NCBI RefSeq assembly: GCF_002000025.1
Contig: NZ_MUZV01000002.1
Span: forward strand, 1 to 64,000
DNA length: 64,000 nucleotides
Direction of reading: 5' to 3'
DNA from: Cognaticolwellia aestuarii
GTDB taxonomy: Bacteria > Pseudomonadota > Gammaproteobacteria > Enterobacterales > Alteromonadaceae
This document shows, piece after piece, positions 26,300 through 35,593 of this stretch (the first letter of the stretch is position 1; each line of letters begins with the position of its first letter). The notes below the pieces were generated by a model, which saw only the letters and a list, made by a program, of their open reading frames with translations, had not been told where the DNA came from and made no database searches. A program made the translations under genes and the position numbers.

Positions 26300-26986
26300 G
26301 TGGAATTAAAAGATAAAAACGTATTGTTATTTGACTTAGATGGCACCTTAGTCGATAGCGCTCCAGATCTCGCCTTAGCGGTAAATCGCATGTTAGCGGA
26401 TTTAAACCGAGCTGAATTTGACGAAGACACAATTCGTAGTTGGGTAGGTAATGGTGCTAAAGTACTAACAGAGCGGGCTCTGTCAGGCTCAGCAGAAATT
26501 GATGAAACACTTGATAATGCTTATGCTGCAGACGCGCTAACTAAGTTTTTAGCTCATTATAAAGAATGTGTTTGTGTCAACTCTGTTTTGTATGACGGCG
26601 TGCGTGATGGCTTAGTTACTTTAAAGCAAGCGGGCTATCGACTAGCTATTATTACCAATAAACCCGAGCAATTTATTCAACCTATTTTAACTGGTTTAGC
26701 GCTAGATGATCTATTTGAACTGTTGATCGGCGGTGATACCTATCCAGTACGCAAACCACACCCAGAGCCTTTATTTGGTGCTATGAAAAAGTTAGCGGTG
26801 ACGGTTGAGCAATGTGTCATGATTGGTGATTCTAAAAACGATATTTTAGCGGCTCAGGCGGCAGATATGGCAAGCGTAGGACTAACCTATGGCTACAACT
26901 ATGGTGAAGATATCAACCAATATCAACCCAACTGGTGCTTTGATAACTTCAGCCAGTTTGTTGCAGCCTTTAAACTTAAAGCTTGA
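26300..26986 (+). CDS. gph: Phosphoglycolate phosphatase (HAD family)
   Basis: Gph removes the phosphate from 2-phosphoglycolate formed by DNA repair or oxygenase activity. The 228-residue HAD hydrolase has motif I FDLDGTLVDSAPDL with the nucleophilic Asp, motif II in IITNKP, the lysine of motif III in RKPHPEPL, and motif IV GDSKNDILAAQAA. The cap domain has NRMLADLNRAEF and WVGNGAKVL, typical of Gph. The start is GTG at 26300 with AAGGAG about 15 nt upstream. It is convergent with the FAD oxidoreductase gene, and only 3 bp separate the two stops. Confidence 0.9.
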   Translation: MELKDKNVLLFDLDGTLVDSAPDLALAVNRMLADLNRAEFDEDTIRSWVGNGAKVLTERALSGSAEIDETLDNAYAADALTKFLAHYKECVCVNSVLYDGVRDGLVTLKQAGYRLAIITNKPEQFIQPILTGLALDDLFELLIGGDTYPVRKPHPEPLFGAMKKLAVTVEQCVMIGDSKNDILAAQAADMASVGLTYGYNYGEDINQYQPNWCFDNFSQFVAAFKLKA

Positions 26987-26989
26987 AAC

Positions 26990-28465
26990 TTAGAAGTTTA
27001 GTGCCAGGGCGCTTGGGTATTCACGTTGTTCGGCAAGCGCTATCGCCCGTTTTGTGACGTCGGTGTCGCTGCTTTGCTGACTGACCGGAAAGTAGTGATG
27101 CTTATAAGGCGCAGTCAGTGCCGACTTTTCAATCAGCCCACAACAAACAAGGTCGGCTAAAATTGCATCGGCCGCTTCTAATGCTGAAGAGGCTTTGACT
27201 ATTTCAGCGCGGGCATAGTGTTTACTGTCGAATGACACGTCTGCGGCGCGCAGGTCTGGATCTTGTCCCGGAATTTGTTGTGCGCCAAACAAGGGCTTGG
27301 CAGCAACTGTTGCACTGCTAAAGCTTGGCATATATTGCGCTATGTGGCCAATAGAGCCTAAAGTTCGATGATTTACTAACTGAGCCGGCCATTGCTTGTC
27401 AATTTTTTCGATAAACTTAGCGGGCAATTTAGGTTGGGCACTATTGGCTGAGCTACTCACTAAACCTTGTTCGAACAAGGTAATATCTTGTGTCATACCG
27501 TGTAGTTGGAAATAACCGTTAGGGTAAGGCGTTAATTGTGCCATGCCTTGTGGCGTTCCACGTTCGCCATGAAATACGATTTCGGGCCATGCACCTTGGT
27601 ATTTTGGCCAGTGCGCAACATAGGCCGCTTTAAACTCGACCATACGTTTGCGCTTGGTGTTGAGCATGTCATCAATTTCACCGCTTTTAAAACCACAGGC
27701 ATTAACCACATAGTCAAATTCTTGCTGATTTTGTTTGCCGCTATTGTTATCTTTAGTGGTTATCTGCCAGCCTAAATGGTCAGTTTGTGCTGATATGGCA
27801 ACCACCTTACTATTTGTTTGCAAATGACAATTGTTAAGACGTTCAATGGCTAAGGTTGCTATTGCGGCTAAACGAAAAGCAGACATGCCATATTCTTGTA
27901 CTAGCACAATAGGGAATTTTATGGCGTCTAAATTAGTATGATTAGCAAAAGCTATTAGCCAGTCGGTTGGGCATTGTGCTTTTTTAGGAATAGGCTTACC
28001 AATGAGCGGTTCGATGTCAGCTCGAGTAAAACATTGAAAGTAGTCTGCCGGCTCGCCAATCACTTTATTCGCTGGGTCATTGCTTATTAATCTTTCGTAT
28101 TCTGCCCGCAGTTTTTCTAACCTAGGTAATAAGTCTTCAGGTTGGCCTTTGTCTGTTTTAGGCAATGCAATGATCGTCGGTCTTACGTTAATACAAGAAG
28201 GATAAACTTTAACGGTATCAATCGATTGTTTGAGCAAAATAAGACATTGTTGGTCAGAAATTTCTCGATATAAATTACCACCGGCATGTAAATGACACAT
28301 TGGCGGACCATTGACCAAACTTGGGCCTTTTTCAATTAAAGTGGTATCAAGACCAAGTTCAGCAAAGCGCAACGCAATGGTAGACCCAGCAACACCACCA
28401 CCAATAACTGCAATTTTGGCCGGGTTTGATAAGAGAGGTTGATAAGGCATTGGTTTTTTATTCAT
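26990..28465 (-). CDS. FAD-dependent oxidoreductase
   Basis: A 491-residue flavoprotein with the N-terminal dinucleotide-binding motif VIGGGVAGSTIALRFAELGLD (split: VIGGGVAGSTIALRF, then AELGLDTTLIEKG). The conserved MCHLHAGGNLYREIS and the second half with YVVNACGFKSGEIDD and TPYPNGYFQLHGMT suggest the DAO/MnmC-C type of oxidoreductase, perhaps acting on an amino acid or a tRNA base. The substrate is unknown. The ATG at 28465 follows a TTG at 28468, and I take the ATG. It is convergent with gph, with no room for a full terminator between them. Confidence 0.75.
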   Translation of the reverse strand: MNKKPMPYQPLLSNPAKIAVIGGGVAGSTIALRFAELGLDTTLIEKGPSLVNGPPMCHLHAGGNLYREISDQQCLILLKQSIDTVKVYPSCINVRPTIIALPKTDKGQPEDLLPRLEKLRAEYERLISNDPANKVIGEPADYFQCFTRADIEPLIGKPIPKKAQCPTDWLIAFANHTNLDAIKFPIVLVQEYGMSAFRLAAIATLAIERLNNCHLQTNSKVVAISAQTDHLGWQITTKDNNSGKQNQQEFDYVVNACGFKSGEIDDMLNTKRKRMVEFKAAYVAHWPKYQGAWPEIVFHGERGTPQGMAQLTPYPNGYFQLHGMTQDITLFEQGLVSSSANSAQPKLPAKFIEKIDKQWPAQLVNHRTLGSIGHIAQYMPSFSSATVAAKPLFGAQQIPGQDPDLRAADVSFDSKHYARAEIVKASSALEAADAILADLVCCGLIEKSALTAPYKHHYFPVSQQSSDTDVTKRAIALAEQREYPSALALNF

Positions 28466-28785
28466 CAAAATTTTATCGCGCGATTAGATTAGGAGCTTAA
28501 AGCTGCAAACGTTGCATGATATACGTTTGAATATCGTATTGCGATCGCTAAACGTGTATTTAATGTGTCATTGATTAATCGTTAACCAATACCGCTTTAA
28601 ATTAAAAGTAAATTAAAAAATATAAAGGATATTCAAATAGCTAAAAATAAGTACTTAGTTTATCTACTCGTCAATCTAGCGACGGTTAAAGCCCAATTAA
28701 AAAATAGTGATGAGTGTGATAAAGCATAAGTCTGTTAATCGTTAGAAAACTTGGTACAATGCCATTTTTTGATTTTAGGTGGCTA
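28466..28785. other. Divergent intergenic region
   Basis: Holds an inverted repeat ACGTTT/AAACGT (28523-28555) around GCGATCGC, and a likely -10 TACAAT near 28754 for the downstream VF530-type gene. No further element seen. Confidence 0.4.
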
Positions 28786-29103
28786 ATGAATAAAGGTAAT
28801 GACCCGCTACACGGCGTGAAACTTGAACAAATTCTAATTGAACTTGAGAAAGAAGTTGGTTGGGATAAGATGGGTGAGTTACTGAATATTCGTTGTTTTC
28901 TTAATAAACCGCGCCTTAAATCAAGTTTGAAATTTCTTCGTACAACCCCTTGGGCACGTAGTCGAGTTGAAATTTTATACCTGAAAACCTTTTGTAGTAA
29001 AAATAAAGGCACAGGTAGCGCAATCAGGGGCATACTTGCTCAAAAAACATCAGTAGCAGAAAAAACCTCTAACAAGCCTACGCCGTTTGTTTGGCCAACG
29101 TAG
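28786..29103 (+). CDS. VF530 / DUF2132 family protein
   Basis: A 105-residue protein of the VF530 (DUF2132) family, small helical proteins thought to bind DNA. Signature segments are NDPLHGVKLEQILIELEKEVGW, LLNIRCFLNKPRLKSSLKFLRTTPWAR and VEILYL. The first two are split here only by MGE and short linkers. I chose the ATG at 28786 with AGGTGG upstream, not the upstream ATG at 28759, because a TACAAT box at about 28754 would place the transcript start inside the longer reading frame. The tail after YLKTFC is poorly conserved. Confidence 0.85.
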   Translation: MNKGNDPLHGVKLEQILIELEKEVGWDKMGELLNIRCFLNKPRLKSSLKFLRTTPWARSRVEILYLKTFCSKNKGTGSAIRGILAQKTSVAEKTSNKPTPFVWPT

Positions 29104-29139
29104 CAAGATAAACAAATACAATAAATAAACGTGCTCCTA

Positions 29140-29173
29140 GCACTGACGTGATGCAATAATTTGCTGTCAGTGC
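29140..29173. terminator. Hairpin between convergent genes
   Basis: GCACTGAC (29140-29147) and GTCAGTGC (29166-29173) form a stem with an inner GCAA/TTGC pair. It lies between the VF530-type gene and the Sel1 protein gene and may terminate either. There is no strong T-run. Confidence 0.4.
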
Positions 29174-29192
29174 CATTGATTTAATTGCATGG

Positions 29193-30257
29193 CTAATTAA
29201 TTTGATAGCTTGTGCCAGCTTCATTTAATGCTCGATAAAAGTCTTCAATTTCGCATGTTTCTTCTAATTGACAGATCACCCGATATTTTTCTATGGCTGG
29301 CTGGTAACCTTGCAAAGCGGCCTGAAATAACCAATGAGCAGCATTTTCAATATCGCGACTGCCTTCAATTCCAGTTAAGTAGAGCTCAGCTAAATTGGTT
29401 TGGCCTGGCGCATAGCCTAATTCAGCAGATTGCTGCAATAATACGAAAGCTTGTTCAAATCTATCAGCAATATAATTTGCTTTAAGATAGGCCATTCCTT
29501 GCGTGTTTTGTCGTTTTCCGGGGATATAACGCCACGCTTTTTTCGCTTCTGTTGTGCTACTCACCGGGTTACCATCAATCATATAAACGGCTTTATTTCT
29601 GCCGATCATATTAAAATCTGGACGTACTACTCGATAAATAAAACCTTGTTGAAATAATTTATCTAATTCAGCGTAAGAAAAATGCTGGCGTTTTTTTTCG
29701 AAATAATCAAAATTTGTACTATGGCCAAAACGCAGGCCATTGTTTAAAGCGTTTTTCATCGGATAAAAGTAATTACCATAAGTCAACGAAACTGTACCAC
29801 CGGTAATATCGACAATTTTAGCTATTCGATAGTTGTTTTGTGGGTGTTTATCTCCTGTTACTTTTCGATAGTCTAAATAATAAAAGTCGTTAACTTTGGG
29901 GGCGTCAATATACGCTTGGCTCTGACGATTTTTTTGTTGTTCATCAGAAAAGTAATAGCTCAGCAATATGATGATAAGAACGCTACCAGTAAAGGTGCTA
30001 AGCAAGCGTAGCTTGTTGAAAAACGCTAAGCTAAGATCAGAAAAAATGAGCTTTCGATCTGATGCGCTATTTGCAGGGTGTTGACATTGCAAACACTGAA
30101 CTCTTGTTTCACGCTTTACCGGAAAAATAGGCAAGTATTCAAAAAAATAAAAAGCATAAGTGATCACCGACTTGACACTATGCTGCTGGCTACCGCAACA
30201 AGGGCAAAGTAACTTGTCTGTTATGCCTAAATTCATTGTCGACTCGCGATAATCCAT
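29193..30257 (-). CDS. Membrane protein with zinc ribbon and Sel1-like repeats
   Basis: I do not recognise a named protein. The 354-residue product starts with a zinc ribbon (CPCC at about residue 18 and CLQC at about 55), has one transmembrane segment (TGSVLIIILLSYYF, about residues 90-108), and a long soluble domain with YYLDYRKVTGDKHP. Toward the C terminus it has Sel1/TPR-like helix pairs (AFVLLQQSAELGYAPGQTNLAELYLTG and AHWLFQAALQGYQPA). Sel1 repeats usually scaffold protein partners. Function is unknown. It stands alone between two convergent or unrelated units. Confidence 0.7.
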   Translation of the reverse strand: MDYRESTMNLGITDKLLCPCCGSQQHSVKSVITYAFYFFEYLPIFPVKRETRVQCLQCQHPANSASDRKLIFSDLSLAFFNKLRLLSTFTGSVLIIILLSYYFSDEQQKNRQSQAYIDAPKVNDFYYLDYRKVTGDKHPQNNYRIAKIVDITGGTVSLTYGNYFYPMKNALNNGLRFGHSTNFDYFEKKRQHFSYAELDKLFQQGFIYRVVRPDFNMIGRNKAVYMIDGNPVSSTTEAKKAWRYIPGKRQNTQGMAYLKANYIADRFEQAFVLLQQSAELGYAPGQTNLAELYLTGIEGSRDIENAAHWLFQAALQGYQPAIEKYRVICQLEETCEIEDFYRALNEAGTSYQIN

Positions 30258-30479
30258 TATCTAAACCTTTTATTAAGTAATACTTTTTCAAAACTGTTGT
30301 TTTTATAGCACTCGTTTATAAAACAGACAAGCACTTTGTACTAATGGTTTCGTAGTTTGAGAGGGACGGCTAAAGCTGCTTGCTAAATAGTTCTAATAAA
30401 ACGTTGTAAAAAGTTAGCATCTACTACAAGCCTACAGCTGTTATGAGGTTATTCGTAGTACTAAAACTGAAAATATAAT

Positions 30480-32108
30480 CTATTTATTAGCTTTAAACTC
30501 ATCATAAAAGGCAATTTTTCCTCGGCCCGTTTCTTTAACATGGTATAACATTTTATCAACATTAAGCATTAATTCGATGAGTTCATCGCCATCGTTAGGC
30601 CCAACAGCAATGCCAATACTGGCACCAACGGCACATTTTATATCTTCCGAAATATAAATATCTTGCTTGATTTCATTAAGCATAGCGAGTGCTTGACCAT
30701 TAGATGTTGCTTTATCGTAGGTTTTAATTTGCTGAGCGACGATAAATTCATCGCCACCTAGGCGAATGCATATGTCGGTTTCTTGATTGAAGTGCTTCTT
30801 CAGACGCTGTGCAGTTGTCGTTAGTACTTTATCACCGGCTTCATGGCCATAGGTGTCATTGATTGGTTTAAATTTATCTAAATCAATCATCATAAGCACT
30901 AGGTAATGCCGGTGCTTGATACAATCTCGTAAGGCTTTTTTCAAACGCTTTTCGCCGGCACGACGGTTGAGTAAATCAGTGAGAGGGTCATGATCTGCTT
31001 CAAAACGTGTCTGAAATTCTCGTTCGGCGCGCTCAGTTACATCATGTAAAATAACTTCAATTAAATGCTCATGAGCATCTCGCTGTATTTTACGTTGATC
31101 CGCTAACCTTACGAATAAACAATGCAACCAGATGGTTCGATGGCCCACTTTACACTCTATATCTAATGTGGCTTGTGGTGGGTTTTTCTCTGAACGAATA
31201 TCAATTAGCAAAGCTTGTAATTCTTCTACGTTATTTAATAGTGAGGGAAAGTGTAAGCTTGATAATTCTTCTTCACCGGGCATAGTGAAGTAATGTTTAA
31301 AAGCTGGGTTAAAAGTGGTGATGTTGTTTTTTTCATCCAATAAGCATATACCAGCACTAGCTTGTTCGAAAATAAGCCTAAATTTAGCTTCTAATTCTTG
31401 TGTTTTTTTGCGCAGCTCTTGTTCATTGCTAATGGTTAGCTGTAATTCATGCATTAAGGCGTTTATGCCTTGCGTTAATCGGCTTATTTCATCTCGCTTA
31501 CCTTGCTTAAAAGCAAGCATTTTCATGGTTTCTGGCGCTGTGGGATCAATTGCAGCGAAACTGTCTGTTAAGCTTTGAATCGGTTGTGTTAGCCATTTGC
31601 GCACGACCAGTGAAACAAAAAAGGCGATGATGATTGAATGGATCAGCATTAAAAGGAATTCTTTTTCAAGTGAAGACTGCGCTTGCTGTTGAATAAAGTT
31701 ATCGTCTGGATATATTGATAAAATACCGATAATTGTCTCTTCAATGAAAGGATGAATCAATTTAATTGAAACGGCTTCTTTTTGCTTGTTAATAGAGCCA
31801 CTCGCGATGAATAGATCGGTTTCACCTTGCGGGTTTACTTCTCCTTCTATGCTTGCACCTTGCACTAAGTCATTACGTAGCAAGCCATTAATAATTTCTT
31901 GGCTTAGTTCGTGGTCATTTAAATATGCCGCGATTGCTGCTGTTTTTTCCATGGTTTGTGCTAACTGTTGAACCAGTAAGTGATTAGTGTTTTTCTTCTC
32001 TTTAAGAGATGAATAATAGGAAAGAATCGAAAAAAATATAGATACAACGACCGCAACAATCGCTATTGATAGGGCAACACGTATGTATAATTTTTGGCTA
32101 ATTTTCAT
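30480..32108 (-). CDS. Membrane-bound diguanylate cyclase (PAS-GGDEF)
   Basis: Predicted to make cyclic di-GMP from two GTP. The 542-residue product has a membrane anchor (about residues 10-32), a periplasmic sensor region, a second membrane segment (about 145-170) leading into a HAMP-like linker, a PAS-like domain (about 240-350) and a C-terminal GGDEF domain with IRLGGDEFIVAQQ. The inhibitory RxxD site usual just before GGDEF reads QETD, so product feedback is probably absent. The ATG at 32108 overlaps the upstream PBP-like gene by 11 bp. Operon order porin, binding protein, cyclase suggests that a periplasmic ligand controls cyclic di-GMP. Confidence 0.9.
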   Translation of the reverse strand: MKISQKLYIRVALSIAIVAVVVSIFFSILSYYSSLKEKKNTNHLLVQQLAQTMEKTAAIAAYLNDHELSQEIINGLLRNDLVQGASIEGEVNPQGETDLFIASGSINKQKEAVSIKLIHPFIEETIIGILSIYPDDNFIQQQAQSSLEKEFLLMLIHSIIIAFFVSLVVRKWLTQPIQSLTDSFAAIDPTAPETMKMLAFKQGKRDEISRLTQGINALMHELQLTISNEQELRKKTQELEAKFRLIFEQASAGICLLDEKNNITTFNPAFKHYFTMPGEEELSSLHFPSLLNNVEELQALLIDIRSEKNPPQATLDIECKVGHRTIWLHCLFVRLADQRKIQRDAHEHLIEVILHDVTERAEREFQTRFEADHDPLTDLLNRRAGEKRLKKALRDCIKHRHYLVLMMIDLDKFKPINDTYGHEAGDKVLTTTAQRLKKHFNQETDICIRLGGDEFIVAQQIKTYDKATSNGQALAMLNEIKQDIYISEDIKCAVGASIGIAVGPNDGDELIELMLNVDKMLYHVKETGRGKIAFYDEFKANK

Positions 32109-32550
32109 CAAACTGATATACCACTTTTACAGCGTCTGTAATCTGCGATTTTGGGATATAGCCAATGGCAAATTTCGATGCTTTTACCTTATTTAGTGCG
32201 TCTTCAACTGAGGTTGCTTGTGAAGGGGGCTTTGCACGTCCTGAAAATAATAACCGCGCCCAATAAGCATTAATTTTTTGTTCACTCTTGTTGACCAGTT
32301 GTTGGTAGAAGTCATTCTTCAATGTTGATTGAGCAGGTAGATCTAATGGCTGCGACATTTCCCCATCAGGGAAGGTTAAATAGCGTCCCATGTAGATATC
32401 AATGACTTCACGTTTCGATAAGGCATTAATGGAATTGCTCTTATTTACCACTACAACAAACTCCGTAGTCGATGCACTAACACTGAATATGAGCATACTC
32501 AAAGGTAGATACAGTGACAAATAGCGACGTAAGTTGAGATAGCTCATCAT
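32098..32550 (-). CDS. Small periplasmic substrate-binding-like protein
   Basis: A 150-residue protein with a signal peptide (cleavage probably after LIFSVSA) and a single-domain relative of phosphate-type (PstS-like) periplasmic binding proteins: VVVVNKSNSINALSKREVIDIYMG near the start and the C-terminal AIGYIPKSQI, with SGRAKPP between. Such short proteins are often encoded next to signalling membrane proteins. It begins 3 bp after the porin-like gene and overlaps the diguanylate cyclase, so it is a good candidate for a ligand sensor that contacts the cyclase's periplasmic domain. The ligand is unknown; transport components are absent. Confidence 0.75.
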   Translation of the reverse strand: MMSYLNLRRYLSLYLPLSMLIFSVSASTTEFVVVVNKSNSINALSKREVIDIYMGRYLTFPDGEMSQPLDLPAQSTLKNDFYQQLVNKSEQKINAYWARLLFSGRAKPPSQATSVEDALNKVKASKFAIGYIPKSQITDAVKVVYQFDEN

Positions 32551-32553
32551 TGC

Positions 32554-33816
32554 TTAAAATACCATGCTAGCATTTAAGCTAATCATATGGATTTTATGTC
32601 CTGTGTCGACATCAGCGGGGTTACTAAGGGCCCATAAACCAGCGCCAACGGGTTGAATATCAAAGCGATCAAGTTGGGCTTTTAGCGCTAGTCGCTCCGA
32701 AAATTGCCACTTTACTCCTAAATTAATTGAATGTTGATGAACAATAGGCTGTTTAACCGCAGCTTTTGTTGCAAGTGCAAGCTGTTGTAGTGGCTGAGAA
32801 ACTTGTTCAGGAGTGCCTAATGGAAATTGAGGATCGGTTACTTGAGTAACATCGTGACGGTTTTTGGCTGATGAAAAACTAGTGTAAAAAATTGCACTGT
32901 CGACTCGGTAGCCAATGCTAATGTATGTGTTAAGTACCGATGGCGCTACTAACCAATCAGATTCTGAAATGCCTATTTCAGATTGAATTAGCCAATTGTC
33001 ATTATCATAAGTAAGCCCAAAAGCGGCATATTCTATAGTATGACCTTCAGTGTTGAATTTGTTAGATAATGCTTTTGCTTGTGGCCATATATTTTGCGGC
33101 ACAGCATCAAGTAAGCCTAAAAATTCGTCCAACATGGCTAGCTTATAATCGCCAAGATCCGTTTTTGACAGCGAAAATCGCATGGTCCAAGCATCTAGTG
33201 AGTAGGTTGCGCTGAAAGTAGCTAAGTTATCAAAATCAATAAAGAAGTCTTGGCTATTTACTTTTAGCTTTGCTGTTGAACTACCCCAAGCTAACTTTAA
33301 GCGTAAAAAGCCTTGATCAAGGGCGTTACTGTATTCAACATCAACGCCGTCATAATGCCCTGCGGTGCTAGCAAAAGAGTAGTATTCATGCGGAGGGCGA
33401 ACCCATAAGTAGGCGTATCCTACATTGGGGTATTCTGAGAGTAGGTAAAGATCACTGTTTAGCCTGCCGGCACGAATAGCCCAATGGCGAGAGGGGCGAT
33501 AACGAGCAAAAGCCAACTCAATAAAATTATTCAACTCTTTGTGGGCATGATCTTGCAAAACAACTTGAAGGACAGAGTCCCAATTTTTTGCGAGCGTGAT
33601 ATTAGCCTGCCCACCTAAAATTGAATCACGAGTCGCAGAAAAACCCGTATCATTTTCATTTAAATAATTTGAAGCAAAGCCTATATCTGCATCATCAGTG
33701 TAGCTAAGGGTTAGCGATGCAAAGCCACTGAATTGCACGTCTAAGTCGTTGGCATAGCTATTACTAATAGCAGAGGTTACCAATATGATTATGGCAATAA
33801 TACCTCGATACAGCAT
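32554..33816 (-). CDS. Outer-membrane porin-like protein
   Basis: A 420-residue protein with a signal peptide (MLYRGIIAIIILVTSAI, cleavage after SYA) and a beta-barrel body of alternating hydrophobic strands, for example VQFSGFASLTLSYTDD at the start and IHMISLNASMVF with a terminal Phe. The terminal aromatic residue is a common outer-membrane sorting signal. An N-terminal-extended frame begins at 33882, but the ATG at 33816 with AAGAG just before it fits the signal peptide better. No named porin family is evident. It is the first gene of the porin / binding protein / diguanylate cyclase operon. Confidence 0.75.
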   Translation of the reverse strand: MLYRGIIAIIILVTSAISNSYANDLDVQFSGFASLTLSYTDDADIGFASNYLNENDTGFSATRDSILGGQANITLAKNWDSVLQVVLQDHAHKELNNFIELAFARYRPSRHWAIRAGRLNSDLYLLSEYPNVGYAYLWVRPPHEYYSFASTAGHYDGVDVEYSNALDQGFLRLKLAWGSSTAKLKVNSQDFFIDFDNLATFSATYSLDAWTMRFSLSKTDLGDYKLAMLDEFLGLLDAVPQNIWPQAKALSNKFNTEGHTIEYAAFGLTYDNDNWLIQSEIGISESDWLVAPSVLNTYISIGYRVDSAIFYTSFSSAKNRHDVTQVTDPQFPLGTPEQVSQPLQQLALATKAAVKQPIVHQHSINLGVKWQFSERLALKAQLDRFDIQPVGAGLWALSNPADVDTGHKIHMISLNASMVF

Positions 33817-34156
33817 GTTAACTCTTATTTTGTTGATATAGATAATAACAAGATAGCACATTTTGTTCATTTGCCCACTCAATCAATAATAAGCTTCGGT
33901 AAAGGTAGTAGAATGATAAACTTACAAAATTTAATTTATTCTTGGTGAAATATTAGTTGTTAATTCATGCGGTCATGCGGCTTATCATTTGATAGTGCAG
34001 AGCTGTTTTAATCGTTAAATTAATTTGATTAAATTGTTTACTGACTCGTGACCTGAGAAGATAAATTTATTGCTCAGTTGATTTTTAATATCCAAAGTTA
34101 CAACAAACACTCGGAGCAATAGGCCTTTGCTCAGTGGTTAAGTACTCATTATTATA
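33817..34156. other. Intergenic between ornithine decarboxylase and porin operon
   Basis: No supported gene. AT-rich, presumably holding the porin-operon promoter; no clear hexamers were assigned. Confidence 0.4.
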
Positions 34157-34182
34157 AAAACGCAGTAGTAAACTGCGTTTTT
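34157..34182 (-). terminator. Terminator after ornithine decarboxylase
   Basis: AAAACGCAGT (34157-34166) and ACTGCGTTTT (about 34173-34182) form a stem of about 10 bp, with T-runs on both strands. It lies about 50 bp beyond the decarboxylase stop. Confidence 0.75.
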
Positions 34183-34231
34183 AAATGGATACAAGTCTGA
34201 CTCTTTAGAAGAGGAAGTTTTGGTTAAGTTT

Positions 34232-35461
34232 TTAGCCCGTCAATTCTTGGCCATGTACTTGCTCATTTAATACGACAACTTCTGCGCGTTTGAAAAAGTT
34301 AAAGTCGGTAGCTGTCGCTAGCGTATAAGCGCCCATCATACGGCTAATAATTAAATCGCCATTGTTCAGCTTCGGTAGCATGATCGATTCGCTTACTACA
34401 TCAATACTGTCGCATGTTGGGCCTGCAAGTACAGACTCAAAACGCGTGAAGCCTTGCTTAGTGCTATCGATTGGATATACCGCTTCATCAAACACTAATC
34501 CGCTGAATGAGCCGTAAATACCGTCATCTAAGTAGTACCATGTTTTACCTTCACGTACGGCTTGCCCCATGATAGATGCTACACTGGTTACACAACTTGC
34601 CACAATAAAGCGGCCAGGCTCGGCCAGTATTTGCATGGTTTCTGGTAATTGAGCAAGGGCAACGTTAATTGGCGCGCAAAATACATCAATGGCTAATACT
34701 TCAGCACTGTAAGGTACCGGAAAACCGCCACCTATATCTAATGTGCTCAATGCCGGCAGCCCTAGTTCATTTACCTGTAAAATAATTTTAGCGCAGGCAT
34801 TTATTGCCTCTACATATTTAGTAGGATTTGGCGATTGCGAGCCAACATGAAACGATAAGCCTTTAATTCTAATGCCTAGCTGTTGTGCGTAGCTAATGAT
34901 TTCGATAGCCGTTTCAGGGCTACAGCCAAACTTTTTAGATAAATCAGCAAATGCTTCTGTGTTGCGAAAACTTAACCGTACTAAAATTTCAGCTTGATCT
35001 TTATAAGCAATAAATTTTTCTAGTTCATTTATGTTATCTACCACAAACACCGTACAGCCATAAGCGAGTGCATCACGGATGTCACTATCACGTTTGATCG
35101 GGTGCGTGTGAATGGTGCGCTCACTTGGCACACCTTCACTGGCAACTAAATCAATTTCGCCGCTGGTAGCAAGATCAAAACTTGCCCCTTCTGCTAATAA
35201 CGTGCGAACAACGGCGGCTACTGGCAAAGGTTTTAAGGCAAAGTGCAAGGTAACATTCGGTAATGCATTTTTAAGTGCGTGGTATTGGCGACGAATAGCT
35301 TCACAGTCAAGCACCATTAAAGGCGCGCCATACTGCGCTACTAGTTGTTCAATTTCTTGATTGGTTGGTTGCGTATCAGCAAAGCACTCGCTTTGGTTAG
35401 CCGCAGCCGAAACTTCAGGTACTTTGATTTGGAAATCTTTAAATTTCGTTGATAAAGCCAT
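34232..35461 (-). CDS. Ornithine decarboxylase, alanine-racemase fold (type III PLP)
   Basis: A PLP enzyme of the group IV decarboxylase family, most likely ornithine decarboxylase, giving putrescine for polyamines. The PLP lysine is in LHFALKPLP (Lys77). Other motifs are SFHVGSQS, LDIGGGFP, ILAEPGRFIVA and GPTCDSID with the active-site Cys contributed across the dimer. It is 409 residues, normal for the family. An N-terminal extension of about 35 residues precedes the conserved region. Lysine or diaminopimelate decarboxylase is less likely because of the GPTCDSID motif. The start ATG has GGAG 7 nt upstream, and a leader of about 190 nt precedes it. Confidence 0.9.
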   Translation of the reverse strand: MALSTKFKDFQIKVPEVSAAANQSECFADTQPTNQEIEQLVAQYGAPLMVLDCEAIRRQYHALKNALPNVTLHFALKPLPVAAVVRTLLAEGASFDLATSGEIDLVASEGVPSERTIHTHPIKRDSDIRDALAYGCTVFVVDNINELEKFIAYKDQAEILVRLSFRNTEAFADLSKKFGCSPETAIEIISYAQQLGIRIKGLSFHVGSQSPNPTKYVEAINACAKIILQVNELGLPALSTLDIGGGFPVPYSAEVLAIDVFCAPINVALAQLPETMQILAEPGRFIVASCVTSVASIMGQAVREGKTWYYLDDGIYGSFSGLVFDEAVYPIDSTKQGFTRFESVLAGPTCDSIDVVSESIMLPKLNNGDLIISRMMGAYTLATATDFNFFKRAEVVVLNEQVHGQELTG

Positions 35462-35478
35462 GGTATTCTCCGAGTAAA

Positions 35479-35499
35479 AGAACGTATTGATGACGTTCT
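35479..35499 (-). promoter_or_regulatory. Attenuator-like hairpin in the ornithine decarboxylase leader
   Basis: AGAACGT and ACGTTCT form a 7-bp stem followed by TTTT on the minus strand, just before the GGAG ribosome site. It could be an attenuator or stabilise the ribosome site. Confidence 0.4.
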
Positions 35500-35545
35500 A
35501 AGTAACCGCTCGGATAACGGGTATCTGCGAGTCAGTTAAGTGATA

Positions 35546-35593
35546 TCAATAGTGCTTACGCACAGTCAAATTCACTCTTGGATAGTTGCTCAT
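35546..35593 (-). CDS. Putative leader uORF2 (15 aa) of ornithine decarboxylase
   Basis: MSNYPRVNLTVRKHY. The ATG overlaps the stop of uORF1 (ATGA), and AAGG lies 3 nt before it. Composition, with several basic and aromatic residues, resembles regulatory leader peptides. Expression is not shown. Confidence 0.3.
   Translation of the reverse strand: MSNYPRVNLTVRKHY

Noticed and set aside
28541-28548. GCGATCGC as a meaningful motif
   Set aside because: It is a single occurrence and is known mainly as a cyanobacterial highly iterated palindrome.
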